Numbered from the stretch's first letter, positions 43,035 through 51,893 are shown. The stretch: 64,000 nucleotides of DNA from Holophaga sp. (GCA_016715205.1 JADKBC010000049.1:62001-126000), one strand, 5' to 3'. Made by a program: numbers and translations. Notes: generated by a model from the sequence alone, not told the origin.

Positions 43035-43523
43035 TCAGGCCTGCTTCAGGAGGTGCTGGACCATGGATTCAGAAAGGACGTCCACCTGGGCCATGAGTTC
43101 GACCTTGGCAGCTTCCTTTTGGACCTTGAGCTCCTCCAGGGCGCCGCCTCGGGTCTCTGAAGCCTGTTTTCGCACCTTGTCGAGCAGGGCCACCTTTTCT
43201 TCGGTGGCGGCGGCGGCCAAAGCTTTTCGATGCTCAAAGGCCTTGGCGCGCAGATCGCGGAGGCGGGCAGCGTAATCGTTCTGGCGAAGTTCCACCAAGG
43301 AAGCGGCCTCGGCCTTGGCGGCCCCACCGGCGGCAATGGCGGCTTCCCGCTCATCCATGACCTTGACCACCGGCTGGAAGAACGAGAATTTCAGAAGGAG
43401 GTAAAGCAGCGTCATGAGCAGGATCACGAAGCCGATTTGGATGGGATCAAGTTTCATGGGATCCGGCAAGGCATCCATGAACCCTTTTGAGGCTCCTTCG
43501 TTGGGAGTCGTCATCAGCCCCAT
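43035..43523 (-). CDS. ATP synthase second b-type (b') subunit
   Basis: About 162 residues. A transmembrane helix (IQIGFVILLMTLLYLLLKFSFF) is followed by PVVKVMDEREAAI and a charged coiled coil, as in F0 b/b' proteins. First gene of the atp operon, three bases before atpF. The start is uncertain: ATG 43523 is used, but TTG 43568, ATG 43514 and ATG 43457 are also in frame and none has a clear ribosome-binding site. Having both b and b' suggests a heterodimeric stalk. Confidence 0.85.
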   Translation of the reverse strand: MGLMTTPNEGASKGFMDALPDPMKLDPIQIGFVILLMTLLYLLLKFSFFQPVVKVMDEREAAIAAGGAAKAEAASLVELRQNDYAARLRDLRAKAFEHRKALAAAATEEKVALLDKVRKQASETRGGALEELKVQKEAAKVELMAQVDVLSESMVQHLLKQA

Positions 43524-43639
43524 TCCGGCCAGGCGATCCAAAGCGATTGGAATCACAGTCTCCCCCAAAGTCCTGTCCCAGCTGGGCCGGAACTGTCATG
43601 TTCTCGGATCGCTTCCGCCCCAAAGGCGAGGCTGGCGCC

Positions 43640-43668
43640 ATCTTACCGTCTGGCGCGTCGCTCTCCAA
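43640..43668 (-). promoter_or_regulatory. Candidate promoter of the atp operon
   Basis: On the minus strand TTGGAG (43668-43663) and TAAGAT (43645-43640) are separated by exactly 17 bases, about 115 bases before the first atp gene. Confidence 0.55.
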
Positions 43669-43682
43669 GGATGCATTTTGAG

Positions 43683-43711
43683 TTGACGCGGAGAGCTACC
43701 TATGGGAGGAT
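43683..43711 (+). promoter_or_regulatory. Candidate tRNA promoter
   Basis: TTGACG (43683-43688) and GAGGAT (43706-43711) are 17 bases apart, 16 bases before the tRNA-Val gene. It is divergent from the atp promoter only 15 bases away. Confidence 0.45.
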
Positions 43712-43727
43712 TCTGGTTCGGCGAGAC

Positions 43728-43803
43728 GGGCGATTAGCTCAGTCGGTAGAGCGCTTCCTTTACACGGAAGATGTCGGCGGTTCGAATCCGTCATCGCCCA
43801 CCA
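43728..43803 (+). tRNA. tRNA-Val (anticodon UAC)
   Basis: A complete cloverleaf: acceptor GGGCGAT/ATCGCCC, D-arm with AGCTCAGTCGGTAGAGC, anticodon arm CTTCC-TTTACAC-GGAAG with anticodon TAC, T-arm with GGTTCGAATCC, and an encoded CCA at 43801-43803. Confidence 0.95.
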
Positions 43804-43830
43804 GTTTCCTTGCTGGTGATTTGAAAACCT

Positions 43831-43907
43831 GGGGTTGTAGCTCAGTCGGTTAGAGTGCCAGCCTGTCACGCTGGAAGTCGCGGGTTCGAGCCCCGTCAGC
43901 CCCGCCA
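43831..43907 (+). tRNA. tRNA-Asp (anticodon GUC)
   Basis: Acceptor GGGGTTG/CAGCCCC (one G-T pair), D-arm AGCTCAGTCGGTTAGAGT, anticodon arm CCAGC-CTGTCAC-GCTGG with anticodon GTC, T-arm with GGTTCGAGCC, discriminator G and an encoded CCA at 43905-43907. It lies 27 bases after tRNA-Val, likely in the same transcript. Confidence 0.95.
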
Positions 43908-43914
43908 ACCAAAG

Positions 43915-43938
43915 CGCCCCCATTTCGGGGGCGTTTTT
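43915..43938 (+). terminator. Terminator of the tRNA unit
   Basis: A 7-bp GC stem CGCCCCC / GGGGGCG with loop ATTTC is followed by TTTTTGTT, eight bases after tRNA-Asp. Confidence 0.85.
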
Positions 43939-44192
43939 GTTAACAACATTTTCAAGGCTCGAACCCGCCCCGGCCATGCATGCGTTGCCGGGATCTAAGG
44001 TCGATTGGGATGCGGGCCGCCATCTGTGGCGGATGAAGGCCCGCAGACCTGGCTGCAAGCCCATGGGGCGCGGCAGCATCGTTCGAGCCTTTGTCCGCAT
44101 GAAACAGTGCCTTTAAGGGATTCCTTCAGTTGTCCCAATTTTTCTGACTTATCATTGAATTTACTGGCATCTCTGCCTTCAGATCGGCTCCC

Positions 44193-45672
44193 ATGAAACT
44201 CCCCCTCGTTGCTCTTTTGCGGCCGCCCCAATGTGGGGAAGTCCACGTTGTTCAACCGGCTTACCCGCACCCGCACGGCGCTGGTGCATGACCTCCCGGG
44301 CATGACCCGGGATCGTTCCTACAGCCACGTCCTTTGCCTTGGCGAAGATGGTGATGTGGAGGAAGTTTTCGAACTGGTGGATACCGGCGGCTTGGATTTC
44401 GAAGGCGAAGATGTCATCACCGCGGGAATCACCCGAATGGCCCAGGCTGCCATGGCGGAAGCCCACGTGCTGCTGATGATGGTGGATGCCCACGACGGTT
44501 GGAATCCCGGCGATGCCGAGATCGCTACCAAGATCCGCCAATCGGGGAAGCCTTCTGTTCTCGTGGTCAATAAGATTGATGGCGTCAAGAGCGGATCCCC
44601 CGATGGCGCGTTCTACGAATTGGGCTTCGACGAAGTGCATATCATCAGCGCCAGCCATGGTTCGGGTGTGCCCGACCTCCTGGTCTCCGTGCGGGAGAAG
44701 CTGCCCTTTCACCGCACCCAGGAAGAGGCCGAGCGGCACGACCCCGAGGATGAACTGCGCTTCGCCATCATCGGTCGCCCCAACGTAGGCAAATCATCGC
44801 TTACCAACAAGCTGCTTGGTTATGAACGCAGCCTGGTGAGCGAGATTGCCGGCACTACGCGAGATACCGTGGATACGGTGTTTCGCGTGGATGAACATCT
44901 CTACCGGCTCATCGATACTGCCGGCATTCGGCGCAAGGGCAAGACCACAGAAGGGGCGGAAATCCTGTCCGTTCTGAAGGCCAAACAAGCCATGGCCCGG
45001 GCCGATGTTTCCCTGCTTCTCATCGATGCCGTAGAAGGCGTGACGCATCAGGACGCCGTCATCGCAGGCTATGCCCAGGAAGCCGGGGCCGCTGTGATTC
45101 TCGTGATCAACAAGTGGGACTTGGTGGCCAAGGACACGTTCACATCCATTGCCTTTGAAGAAAAGATTCGCTACGACCTGGGCTTCCTTCAACACGCGCC
45201 GATGCTTTTCATCTCCGCCCTGACTGGGCAGCGGGTGTCCAAGCTCTTCACGCTCATCCATGAATGTGCGGCAGCCCACGCTCGCCGCGTGCCCACCGGG
45301 AAGCTCAACCTGTTCCTGCGTGAGGCGGTGGCGGCCATGTCGCCCCATGCGGTAGATGGCAAACTGCCCAAGCTCTACTTCATGGTGCAGGTGGGTGTAC
45401 GACCGCCCTCCTTTGTGGTCAAAGCCAACACCGACCGGGGCCTGCACTTCAGTTACGTGAGATATCTTGAAAACCGTTTGCGGGAATCCTTTGGTTTTGT
45501 GGGCACACCGATTCGACTGAGCATTCAGAAGAAGCAAAAAGGGGACGAAGAACCCCATGAAGGCGCCAAGGTTCGTCGGGTGATGGACGTGGGAGAAGGC
45601 CTGAAACCGTCCCGTCGACCCCAGGGAAGGACCGCTGGATACGGAAAAAAGAAGCGAACGACTCGAAGCTGA
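44193..45672 (+). CDS. der: GTPase Der (EngA), apparent frameshift near the start
   Basis: Two tandem GTPase domains are visible: GRPNVGKSTLFNRL near the N-terminus and IIGRPNVGKSSLTNKLLG in the middle, plus the C-terminal KH-like domain and a basic tail (QGRTAGYGKKKRTT). Der acts in 50S assembly. The natural start MKLPLVAL at ATG 44193 reads out of frame because the run TTTT at 44215-44218 has one T too many; dropping one gives VALCGRPNVGKS and a protein of about 492 residues. A TTG at 44209 would start the downstream frame but would delete the first beta strand. Confidence 0.85.
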
Positions 45673-45833
45673 CTGTTGCGATAGATTCTCAAATGCAGCA
45701 ATCATTGGAATAAAAATGTGAGCCGCGAATCTTCACAAGAATTCATATCGTTTAACATCAATTAACACCAGTGCGGAAAGGGGAAACTGCAGACTGAACG
45801 GCAGATTCCACGTTCTTTCAGCAGTCCCACGAT

Positions 45834-45867
45834 AGAGCCCGGTACCCAGAGGAGGGTCCCGGGCTCT
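45834..45867 (+). other. Hairpin in the leader of the M4 protease gene
   Basis: AGAGCCCGG pairs with CCGGGCTCT (9 bp), continued by ACCC/GGGT after one mismatch, with loop AGAGGA. It ends 30 bases before the start codon and is followed by TTGTCC, a poor T-tract. It may terminate der transcripts or act in the leader. Confidence 0.45.
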
Positions 45868-45897
45868 TTGTCCAACTCCTCACTGGAAGACCCCCCC

Positions 45898-48303
45898 ATG
45901 ACCCGAACCGCCCTTCCTCTCCTCGCTGCCGCCCTCGTGGCTGGCCCCATCTTTGCTCAGCACACCCCGGCTAAAGCGGTGGTGGATGCTTCTCGCGCGC
46001 AGGTCATGAACCTTCGCCAGAACCTCGGCCTGGATGACCAGCACGATTTCACCGTGCGGCGGGCCCACACGGATGAACTCGGCCAGACCCACACCCGCAT
46101 GAATCAGCTGTTCAAGGGCGTGAGGGTTTGGGAGGGCGAAGCCATTGCCCATGCGGATAGCGAGGGCAATCAGCACCCCCTGACTACCTCATTGCTTCGC
46201 AACATCAATCTTTCCGTGGCTCCCACCCTTTCCAGCACTGAAGTGTTGGGTCGTGTGCACGGGGATCTGAACCCCATGGGCAGCTATGCCAGCGCCCCCA
46301 CTGCCGAACTGGTGGTTTTCCCCACGACCATGGATGTGGTCAATCGACGCGTAGCCTTTGACCGTGAGATCACCGCTGAGGACATGACCCGTCAGGTCGT
46401 TCGTTATCGTTTGGCCTATCACGTGCACACGGAACTGGAGAATGGCGCCGAAGAAACTGCTCACACCGATTACATCGTGGATGCCCACACCGGCGCCATC
46501 CTCAAGAAGTGGTCCACCCTGCACACCACCGATGCCGTTGGCACCGCCAACACCCAGTTCAGTGGCACCGTTTCCATCCACACGAACCTGAATGGCTCCA
46601 CCTATGAGCTGAACGACACCTTCCGTGGGATGAACATCAAGACTTACGACCTCAACCACGGAACCGGAAGCGGCACGGGCACCCTGTACACCGATGCAGA
46701 TAATGTCTGGGGCAACGGCACCAACTACACCGGTTCCACCACTTCCACCACCAGCGCCACGGGTCAGACTGCAGCCGTCGATGCCCACTACGGCGTCGAG
46801 ATGACCTACGATTTCTACAAGAACATCCTCGGTCGCAATGGTATCGATGGCGCGGGCCGTGCCACCTACAGCCGGGTGCACTACAGCACTTCCTACGACA
46901 ACGCGTTCTGGTCCGACAGCTGCTTCTGCATGACCTACGGTGACGGCAGCAGTTTCAAGAGCCTGGAAGCCCTCGATGTGGCTGCCCATGAAATGACTCA
47001 CGGCGTGTGCGCCAACACCGCAAACCTGACCTACAGCGGTGAGTCGGGAGGTCTGAACGAAGCCAACTCCGATATCTTTGGAGCCGTGGTGGAAATCTTC
47101 GCCCGCAATGGCTTCACCCTCCCTGCCACTGTTGCGAATACGGACGCCGCCTGGACCATGGGCGAGCAGCTCGCCTCCACGCCTCTGCGCTACATGTACA
47201 AACCCAGCCTGGACGGTTCTAGCCCCAACGCTTGGAGCAGCACGCTGAAGAACCTGGATGTGCACTACAGTTCTGGCCCGGCCAACCGCATGTTCTTCTT
47301 CCTGAGCCAGGGTGCCAGCGCCACTAGCACCAGCAACTACTACAGCAGCTATACCCCCAATGGCTTCACTGGCATCGGGCCCGAAAAGGCCATTAAGATC
47401 TGGTATCGCGCCCTCGCTACCTATTTTACCGCCAGCACCACCTACGCTGCGGCCCGCACCGGCGCCATCAGCGCCGCCAAGGACCTCTACGGAGCCGGTA
47501 GTGCCGCCGAACAGGCCGTCTGGAATGCCTTTGCTGCGATTAATGTGGGTTCGGCTTGGACCACAGTTACGGAAACGGTTCCGACCATCACCACTCAGCC
47601 CGCCAGCAAGTCCGTCAGCACCGGAGCCACCGCAACCTTTACGGTCGTGGCCGCAGGCGGCAACCTGGGCTATCAGTGGTACAAGAACAGCGCCGCCATT
47701 TCGGGCGCGACCTCCGCTTCCTACACGACGCCTGCCACAGTCATCGGCGACAATGGCGCCACCTTCTACGTGAAGGTCACCAACACCAAGGGCACCGTCA
47801 ACTCCAACAACGCCACTCTGACGGTCACCACAGCACCTCCCTCCACCGACCTGATCCTGAATGGCGGATTCGAGAGCGGCGCAACCAGCTGGACGGGTAC
47901 CACGGCTGCCATCGGCACCTTTACCGGCCAGCCTGCCTATGCGGGCACCAAGAATGCCTGGCTCGGCGGTAATGGCAAGACCACCACTGAATACCTCTAT
48001 CAGACGGTGACCATCCCCAGCACGGCCACCAGTGCTGTTCTGAGCTTCTACCTGCACATCGACACCGCGGAGACCACCACCTCCACGGCTTACGACAAGC
48101 TGGTTGTTTCGCTCCAGAATACCTCTGGCACCACGCTGAAGACCCTGGCCACCTACAGCAACTTGAACAAGGCCGCCGGCTACGCCCTGAAGACCTTCGA
48201 TCTGAGCGCCTACAAGGGCCAGACCGTGCGCGTCTACTTCAAGGCGACGGAAGATTCCAGCCTGCAGTCTTCCTTCGTGCTCGACAACATCAGCCTGAAG
48301 TAG
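45898..48303 (+). CDS. Secreted thermolysin-family (M4) metallopeptidase with C-terminal Ig-like and carbohydrate-binding-like domains
   Basis: 801 residues. Signal peptide (to about residue 21), FTP/PepSY-type propeptide (about 25-200), then the M4 catalytic domain with zinc motif HEMTH at 364-368, third ligand Glu388 in GLNEANSD exactly 20 residues later, and the active-site His456 in HYSSGPANRMFF. After about residue 560 come an Ig-like domain (QPASKSVSTGATATFTVVA ... YQWYKNSAAISG) and a jelly-roll-like C-terminal domain beginning LILNGGFESG. It is an extracellular protease that cuts on the N-side of hydrophobic residues, by family. ATG 45898 precedes the signal peptide; 30 more codons upstream are open but unlikely. 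Confidence 0.93.
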   Translation: MTRTALPLLAAALVAGPIFAQHTPAKAVVDASRAQVMNLRQNLGLDDQHDFTVRRAHTDELGQTHTRMNQLFKGVRVWEGEAIAHADSEGNQHPLTTSLLRNINLSVAPTLSSTEVLGRVHGDLNPMGSYASAPTAELVVFPTTMDVVNRRVAFDREITAEDMTRQVVRYRLAYHVHTELENGAEETAHTDYIVDAHTGAILKKWSTLHTTDAVGTANTQFSGTVSIHTNLNGSTYELNDTFRGMNIKTYDLNHGTGSGTGTLYTDADNVWGNGTNYTGSTTSTTSATGQTAAVDAHYGVEMTYDFYKNILGRNGIDGAGRATYSRVHYSTSYDNAFWSDSCFCMTYGDGSSFKSLEALDVAAHEMTHGVCANTANLTYSGESGGLNEANSDIFGAVVEIFARNGFTLPATVANTDAAWTMGEQLASTPLRYMYKPSLDGSSPNAWSSTLKNLDVHYSSGPANRMFFFLSQGASATSTSNYYSSYTPNGFTGIGPEKAIKIWYRALATYFTASTTYAAARTGAISAAKDLYGAGSAAEQAVWNAFAAINVGSAWTTVTETVPTITTQPASKSVSTGATATFTVVAAGGNLGYQWYKNSAAISGATSASYTTPATVIGDNGATFYVKVTNTKGTVNSNNATLTVTTAPPSTDLILNGGFESGATSWTGTTAAIGTFTGQPAYAGTKNAWLGGNGKTTTEYLYQTVTIPSTATSAVLSFYLHIDTAETTTSTAYDKLVVSLQNTSGTTLKTLATYSNLNKAAGYALKTFDLSAYKGQTVRVYFKATEDSSLQSSFVLDNISLK

Positions 48304-48317
48304 TTTCTCGCTGAGTT

Positions 48318-48353
48318 AAAAAAGAAGGCCGCCCACGTGCGGCCTTCTTTTTT
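48318..48353. terminator. Terminator after the M4 protease gene
   Basis: A 15-bp stem AAAAAAGAAGGCCGC / GCGGCCTTCTTTTTT with loop CCACGT lies between convergent genes and has A/T-tracts on both sides. Confidence 0.92.
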
Positions 48354-48366
48354 TGCATTGAAAGAG

Positions 48367-49155
48367 TCAGAAGGTTGACTGGATGATGCCGCCATCGACC
48401 TGCAGCGACACGCCGGTGAGATAGGAGGCGCGCTCGCTGCAGAGAAAGGCGATGGCATCGCCGACTTCTTCAGGCTTTCCAATGCGCCCCGCCGGGATGG
48501 ACGCGGCGGTCCGGGTGAAGTATTCCTCCAGGGAGATGCCTTCGGCCTTGGCTTTCAGGCCGCCCAAATGCGCCTGACGGTCCGTCATGATGTGGCCTGG
48601 AAGCAGCGCATTCACGGTGATGCCTTCCCTTGCCACTTCCTGGGCCAGGGTCTTGGTCAATCCCGAAATACCCGCCCGCAGGGTTGAGCTGATCGTGAGG
48701 ATCGGGGCCGGCTGCTTGGCCACTAGGCTCGTGATGTGCACGATGCGGCCCCACCCACGGCGGCGCATGTCGGGCAGCACCAAGCGGCACAGGCGCACCA
48801 CGTTCATGAGCGTGGATGCCACGCCAGCCTCCCAGTCCGATTCAGAGAGCTCCTGAAAGACGGCGGCCTTGGGACCACCCGTGTTGGTCACGAGAATGTC
48901 CACAGGCCCAAAGCGCGCCACCGTGGCCTGGTGCCAGCGTTCGAGATCCTCCGGCTGGCACACATCGCAGGGAATCGCCAGTGCATCCACCCCGAGGGCC
49001 TCCAGTTCCAGACGGACCGATTCGAGGCTTTCGCCGCTCCGCCCGCAGATCGAAACCTTGCAGCCCTCGTGAGCAAGAGAGATTGCGGTAGCCCGCCCCA
49101 GACCTTTGCTGGCCGCTGCGACCATAGCCACACGGTTCTGTATGCCGAATTCCAT
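48367..49155 (-). CDS. SDR-family protein with a non-canonical active site
   Basis: 262 residues with a Rossmann fold like beta-ketoacyl reductases (MVAAASKGLGRATAISLA, NTGGPKAAVF, and the C-terminal YLTGVSLQVDGG). The cofactor motif reads AAASKGLG instead of TGxxxGxG, and the catalytic YxxxK is replaced by Ser156 and Arg160 (ISSTLRAGISGLTK), while Ser143 is kept. This matches a known divergent SDR subgroup annotated as ketoacyl-reductase-like. The reaction is unknown. GGGAGGCACTTC precedes the ATG. Confidence 0.82.
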   Translation of the reverse strand: MEFGIQNRVAMVAAASKGLGRATAISLAHEGCKVSICGRSGESLESVRLELEALGVDALAIPCDVCQPEDLERWHQATVARFGPVDILVTNTGGPKAAVFQELSESDWEAGVASTLMNVVRLCRLVLPDMRRRGWGRIVHITSLVAKQPAPILTISSTLRAGISGLTKTLAQEVAREGITVNALLPGHIMTDRQAHLGGLKAKAEGISLEEYFTRTAASIPAGRIGKPEEVGDAIAFLCSERASYLTGVSLQVDGGIIQSTF

Positions 49156-49184
49156 GAAGTGCCTCCCGAGTTGGCCAAGGATAG

Positions 49185-49216
49185 CAAAAGGCCCCCAAGC
49201 ACTTGGGGGCCTTTTG
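49185..49216 (-). terminator. Terminator after the MFS transporter gene
   Basis: A 15-base inverted repeat CAAAAGGCCCCCAAG / CTTGGGGGCCTTTTG separated by two bases gives a GC-rich hairpin with T-tracts in both orientations, just past the minus-strand transporter stop. Confidence 0.85.
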
Positions 49217-49233
49217 GTTGACGTTGGAGAAGT

Positions 49234-50658
49234 CTAACTTTTCTGGTTGGGTAGTTCCAAGCCGTAGCCCTTTTTCTTGTCCTCGGCCTTAAGGAGCAGG
49301 GCGAAGACGATGGCGAGGACGCCAAAACTTGTGAAAACCATCATGGGAATCATGTAGTTGTAACTAGTGATGGTCACATCCTGCATTCGGCCGTCGATCA
49401 TTTTCTGGACAATTGTCTTGCCGGTGATGCACCACTTGTCGAGTACGTAGCCAATGAACCAAGGGGCGAACATCAAGGCCACGAGGTTTTGCAGGAAAAA
49501 GATCAGGGCATAGGCGGTGCCGAGCTGGCGCTCGGGAATGATCTTTGGCACCGAGGGCCACATGGCCGAGGGCACAAGGGAGAATCCAACGCCGAGAAGC
49601 AACATGGCGAATACGGCGATCAGCCAGTTGTTTAGGAAGGGCACGGCAAAGATGATGTGCACCGTCATGATCAGCACGGACCCCATCACCATGATCGTGG
49701 CGCCTTTGCCCTTCTTGTCGTAGATACCGCCAAAGGTGGGCGTGAGGAGCATGGCCCCAACGGGCAGCAAACTGGGAATAAGGCCCGCCAGGTTCTCGCT
49801 GACATGGAATTTCTGCACCATCAGGTCAGTGGCGTATTTCAGGAAAGGGAAGACGCCGGAGTAGAAGAGGGCACAAAGAATGGCGATGTACCACCAGCCC
49901 TTATTTCCGAGGATGGCGAAGATGTCAGAGAAGCGGAACTCATCCTCGGGATTGGAGCCGGTCACGCCGGATGGATCGGAAGCGTCCAGTTTCTTGTCCA
50001 TACCGAGGTAGAAAATAAAGGCCACGAGGCCAACGCCAAGAAGCAGAAAGCCGACGAGGATAGGTGTGGATACTTTGAAGGCCTTGGCAATAGGTAGGCT
50101 GACTCCCAGCGCAAGGCTGGTGCCGATGCGCGCGATGGCCACTTGTAGACCCATGGCCAGTGCGATTTCATAGCCTTTGAACCACTTCACAATGATCTTG
50201 GTTGCGGTGATGCCGCAAAGCTCGATGCCCATTCCGAAAATGGCATAACCAAGGGATGCGAGCATTACTTGCCAAGGGACAGCAACGTTCCAGCTCCCAA
50301 GGTTGAAGGAGAAAACACTACCGTCCAGCGCATGGGTCTGGATGGCCCACCACTTCATGCCGCAGCCAAGCACCATGAGAATGACGGACAGCATGCCCGC
50401 AAAGCGCGGCCCCTTTTTATCCAGGATGATGCCGCCGATGACGAGCATCCCGAGGAAAACATTGAACCAGCCATAGGAACTAGTAAAGAAACCATACTGG
50501 GAGCTGGTCCAATGAAGCTGCTGTTCAAGGAGCGGCTTGAGGGGCGCTGCCACGTCGGCGACGAAGTATCCGCAGAGCATCGAGAAAGAGACCACCGCCA
50601 TGGCAGTCCAACGGGCTGCGGCGGATTCGCGCAGGGATTTTCGAATGGCTTCGACCAT
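49234..50658 (-). CDS. MFS transporter (MFSD1-like)
   Basis: 474 residues with about 12 hydrophobic segments. The first half has GYFVADVAAPLKPLLEQQLHWTSSQYGFFTSSYGWFNVFLG and the loop LDKKGPR, corresponding to the MFS loop 2-3 signature. The pattern resembles the MFSD1 branch, whose mammalian member exports dipeptides from lysosomes; the bacterial substrate is unknown. AGGAAGCCCC precedes the ATG. It is separated from the SDR gene by a terminator, so it is monocistronic. Confidence 0.8.
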   Translation of the reverse strand: MVEAIRKSLRESAAARWTAMAVVSFSMLCGYFVADVAAPLKPLLEQQLHWTSSQYGFFTSSYGWFNVFLGMLVIGGIILDKKGPRFAGMLSVILMVLGCGMKWWAIQTHALDGSVFSFNLGSWNVAVPWQVMLASLGYAIFGMGIELCGITATKIIVKWFKGYEIALAMGLQVAIARIGTSLALGVSLPIAKAFKVSTPILVGFLLLGVGLVAFIFYLGMDKKLDASDPSGVTGSNPEDEFRFSDIFAILGNKGWWYIAILCALFYSGVFPFLKYATDLMVQKFHVSENLAGLIPSLLPVGAMLLTPTFGGIYDKKGKGATIMVMGSVLIMTVHIIFAVPFLNNWLIAVFAMLLLGVGFSLVPSAMWPSVPKIIPERQLGTAYALIFFLQNLVALMFAPWFIGYVLDKWCITGKTIVQKMIDGRMQDVTITSYNYMIPMMVFTSFGVLAIVFALLLKAEDKKKGYGLELPNQKS

Positions 50659-50806
50659 GGGGCTTCCTAAAAGAATGGGGTGGCGAGGTCTGGGAATTGC
50701 TGATGTGGTGAGGCAAATGGCGGAACCCTCAGACTATCAAGAAAGCCGCCCATCATGGCTTGGCCTTTGTGCTTGCAATGCACTTCGTACCTCCCATTCT
50801 TTGGAC

Positions 50807-51622
50807 ATGCTTCCACTGATGATTCCTCCGGCCCAGGTTCAAGATGTTCCCGCACCGCCGCCAGGCGTTGATTTGCCGTCCACCCTTCGGCCCAAACCGG
50901 GGAGTCTGCAACTCTTCGCCTTTGACGAGGAAACCTTCGATGTGCGCCCGGCCCCTGGAAAGGGGCCCTTGCGAATCAATGTGGAAGGGCGCACGTGGCG
51001 ATTTGTACTGGTGGCTGCCGAAGGGCGCATGGGGGTGTTGACGCTCATGGAGCGGCTGAAAACGGCCATGGTCAGCAGCGGATGGGTGTGGCAGTACGAA
51101 GAACGAGGTGTGGCCCGTCGTGAAATAAACGGCCAGGAATGGTGGCTGCGCTTCACGTCTGGGGGAAGTGGTGAACTCAAGGTGGTGGTGGTGGAGCGCC
51201 GGGAGCCCCGGACCTTCACGCTGCCCCGGCCGGCGGCGGTTCCCGAATTGCCCAAACCCCGAGAGGATTTTCCCTACCTGCCACCCTGGCCCGGCTCCAA
51301 GATCGTGAGTTGCACCGATAGTCCCAACCCGGTGGCGGTGGAGCTGGCACCCGGCAAGCCCGCCATGGTCACGGTCAACTTTATCGAGAAGGAATACGAT
51401 TTGGCCGAACCCGTGTCATCACACGAATTCTTGGCGGTCTACAGCAAGGCGTTGTTGAATGCGGGCTGGGAAATCGAAGGCCGGTTCCGAGGCAACCTCA
51501 TCCAAATCCAGGCGGTTTTTTCCCGGGATGGACGTGACATTCGAGCCACCCTGCGGTTGTTGGGAAATGCCATGGCCATTTCGGTGGGGGACGTGGGCGC
51601 CCAGCGACCTCGACCTAAATGA
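50807..51622 (+). CDS. Hypothetical protein with two similar halves
   Basis: About 271 residues, not recognised. Two segments look related: APGKGPLRINVEGRTWRF ... LKTAMVSSGWVWQ and APGKPAMVTVNFIEKEYD ... SKALLNAGWEIE, each followed by a strand-rich stretch. This suggests an internal duplication of a domain of about 100 residues, similar to regions found in some OmpA-like proteins. There is no signal peptide with this start. The frame is open further upstream into the divergent transporter gene, so the start (ATG 50807) is uncertain. Confidence 0.5.
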   Translation: MLPLMIPPAQVQDVPAPPPGVDLPSTLRPKPGSLQLFAFDEETFDVRPAPGKGPLRINVEGRTWRFVLVAAEGRMGVLTLMERLKTAMVSSGWVWQYEERGVARREINGQEWWLRFTSGGSGELKVVVVERREPRTFTLPRPAAVPELPKPREDFPYLPPWPGSKIVSCTDSPNPVAVELAPGKPAMVTVNFIEKEYDLAEPVSSHEFLAVYSKALLNAGWEIEGRFRGNLIQIQAVFSRDGRDIRATLRLLGNAMAISVGDVGAQRPRPK

Positions 51623-51659
51623 GGGGGTTGGCGTTTGATACCCGATCAACGCGGTAAAG

Positions 51660-51690
51660 AATTGAAAGATTTCGGGAACTTTTTTCAATT
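51660..51690 (+). promoter_or_regulatory. Inverted repeat upstream of the cytochrome operon promoter
   Basis: AATTGAAA (51660-51667) and TTTCAATT (51683-51690) form an 8-bp inverted repeat with a 15-base spacer, ending six bases before the candidate -35 box. It is a possible operator or short hairpin. Confidence 0.4.
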
Positions 51691-51695
51691 CCGAC

Positions 51696-51724
51696 TTGAG
51701 TGTCCTCAAAGAGGGTCCTACTCT
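51696..51724 (+). promoter_or_regulatory. Candidate promoter of the porin-cytochrome operon
   Basis: TTGAGT (51696-51701) and TACTCT (51719-51724) are exactly 17 bases apart. The transcript would have a leader of about 160 bases before the barrel gene. Confidence 0.5.
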
Positions 51725-51893
51725 GGGTGGGCTCATTGAAGACCGTTGTATCTATTTTGGCAAACTGTCCGAAATTCTGATCGGCCCACACTAATGCCCA
51801 CCCAAATCGACTCGATAAAACCTGACAGACAGCAGACTGTTCAGATTTCCCTTCGTGGGAATCATCATTGCGGATTGTGAGAAGAGGCGAATC

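Noticed and set aside
43696..44100. A 134-codon minus-strand open frame containing LTGLEPATSSVTGWHSN and MTDSNRRHLPCKG
   Set aside because: It is the reverse translation of the two tRNA genes, a well-known false protein in databases. The tRNAs have full cloverleaf structures.
44130..44155. A possible der promoter TTGTCC...TATCAT
   Set aside because: The spacer is only 14 bases; too short for a convincing sigma-70 promoter.
46189..48057. A 622-codon open frame antisense to the M4 protease gene
   Set aside because: Low-complexity Gly/Ala/Val translation and no ribosome-binding site; the plus-strand frame has complete catalytic motifs.
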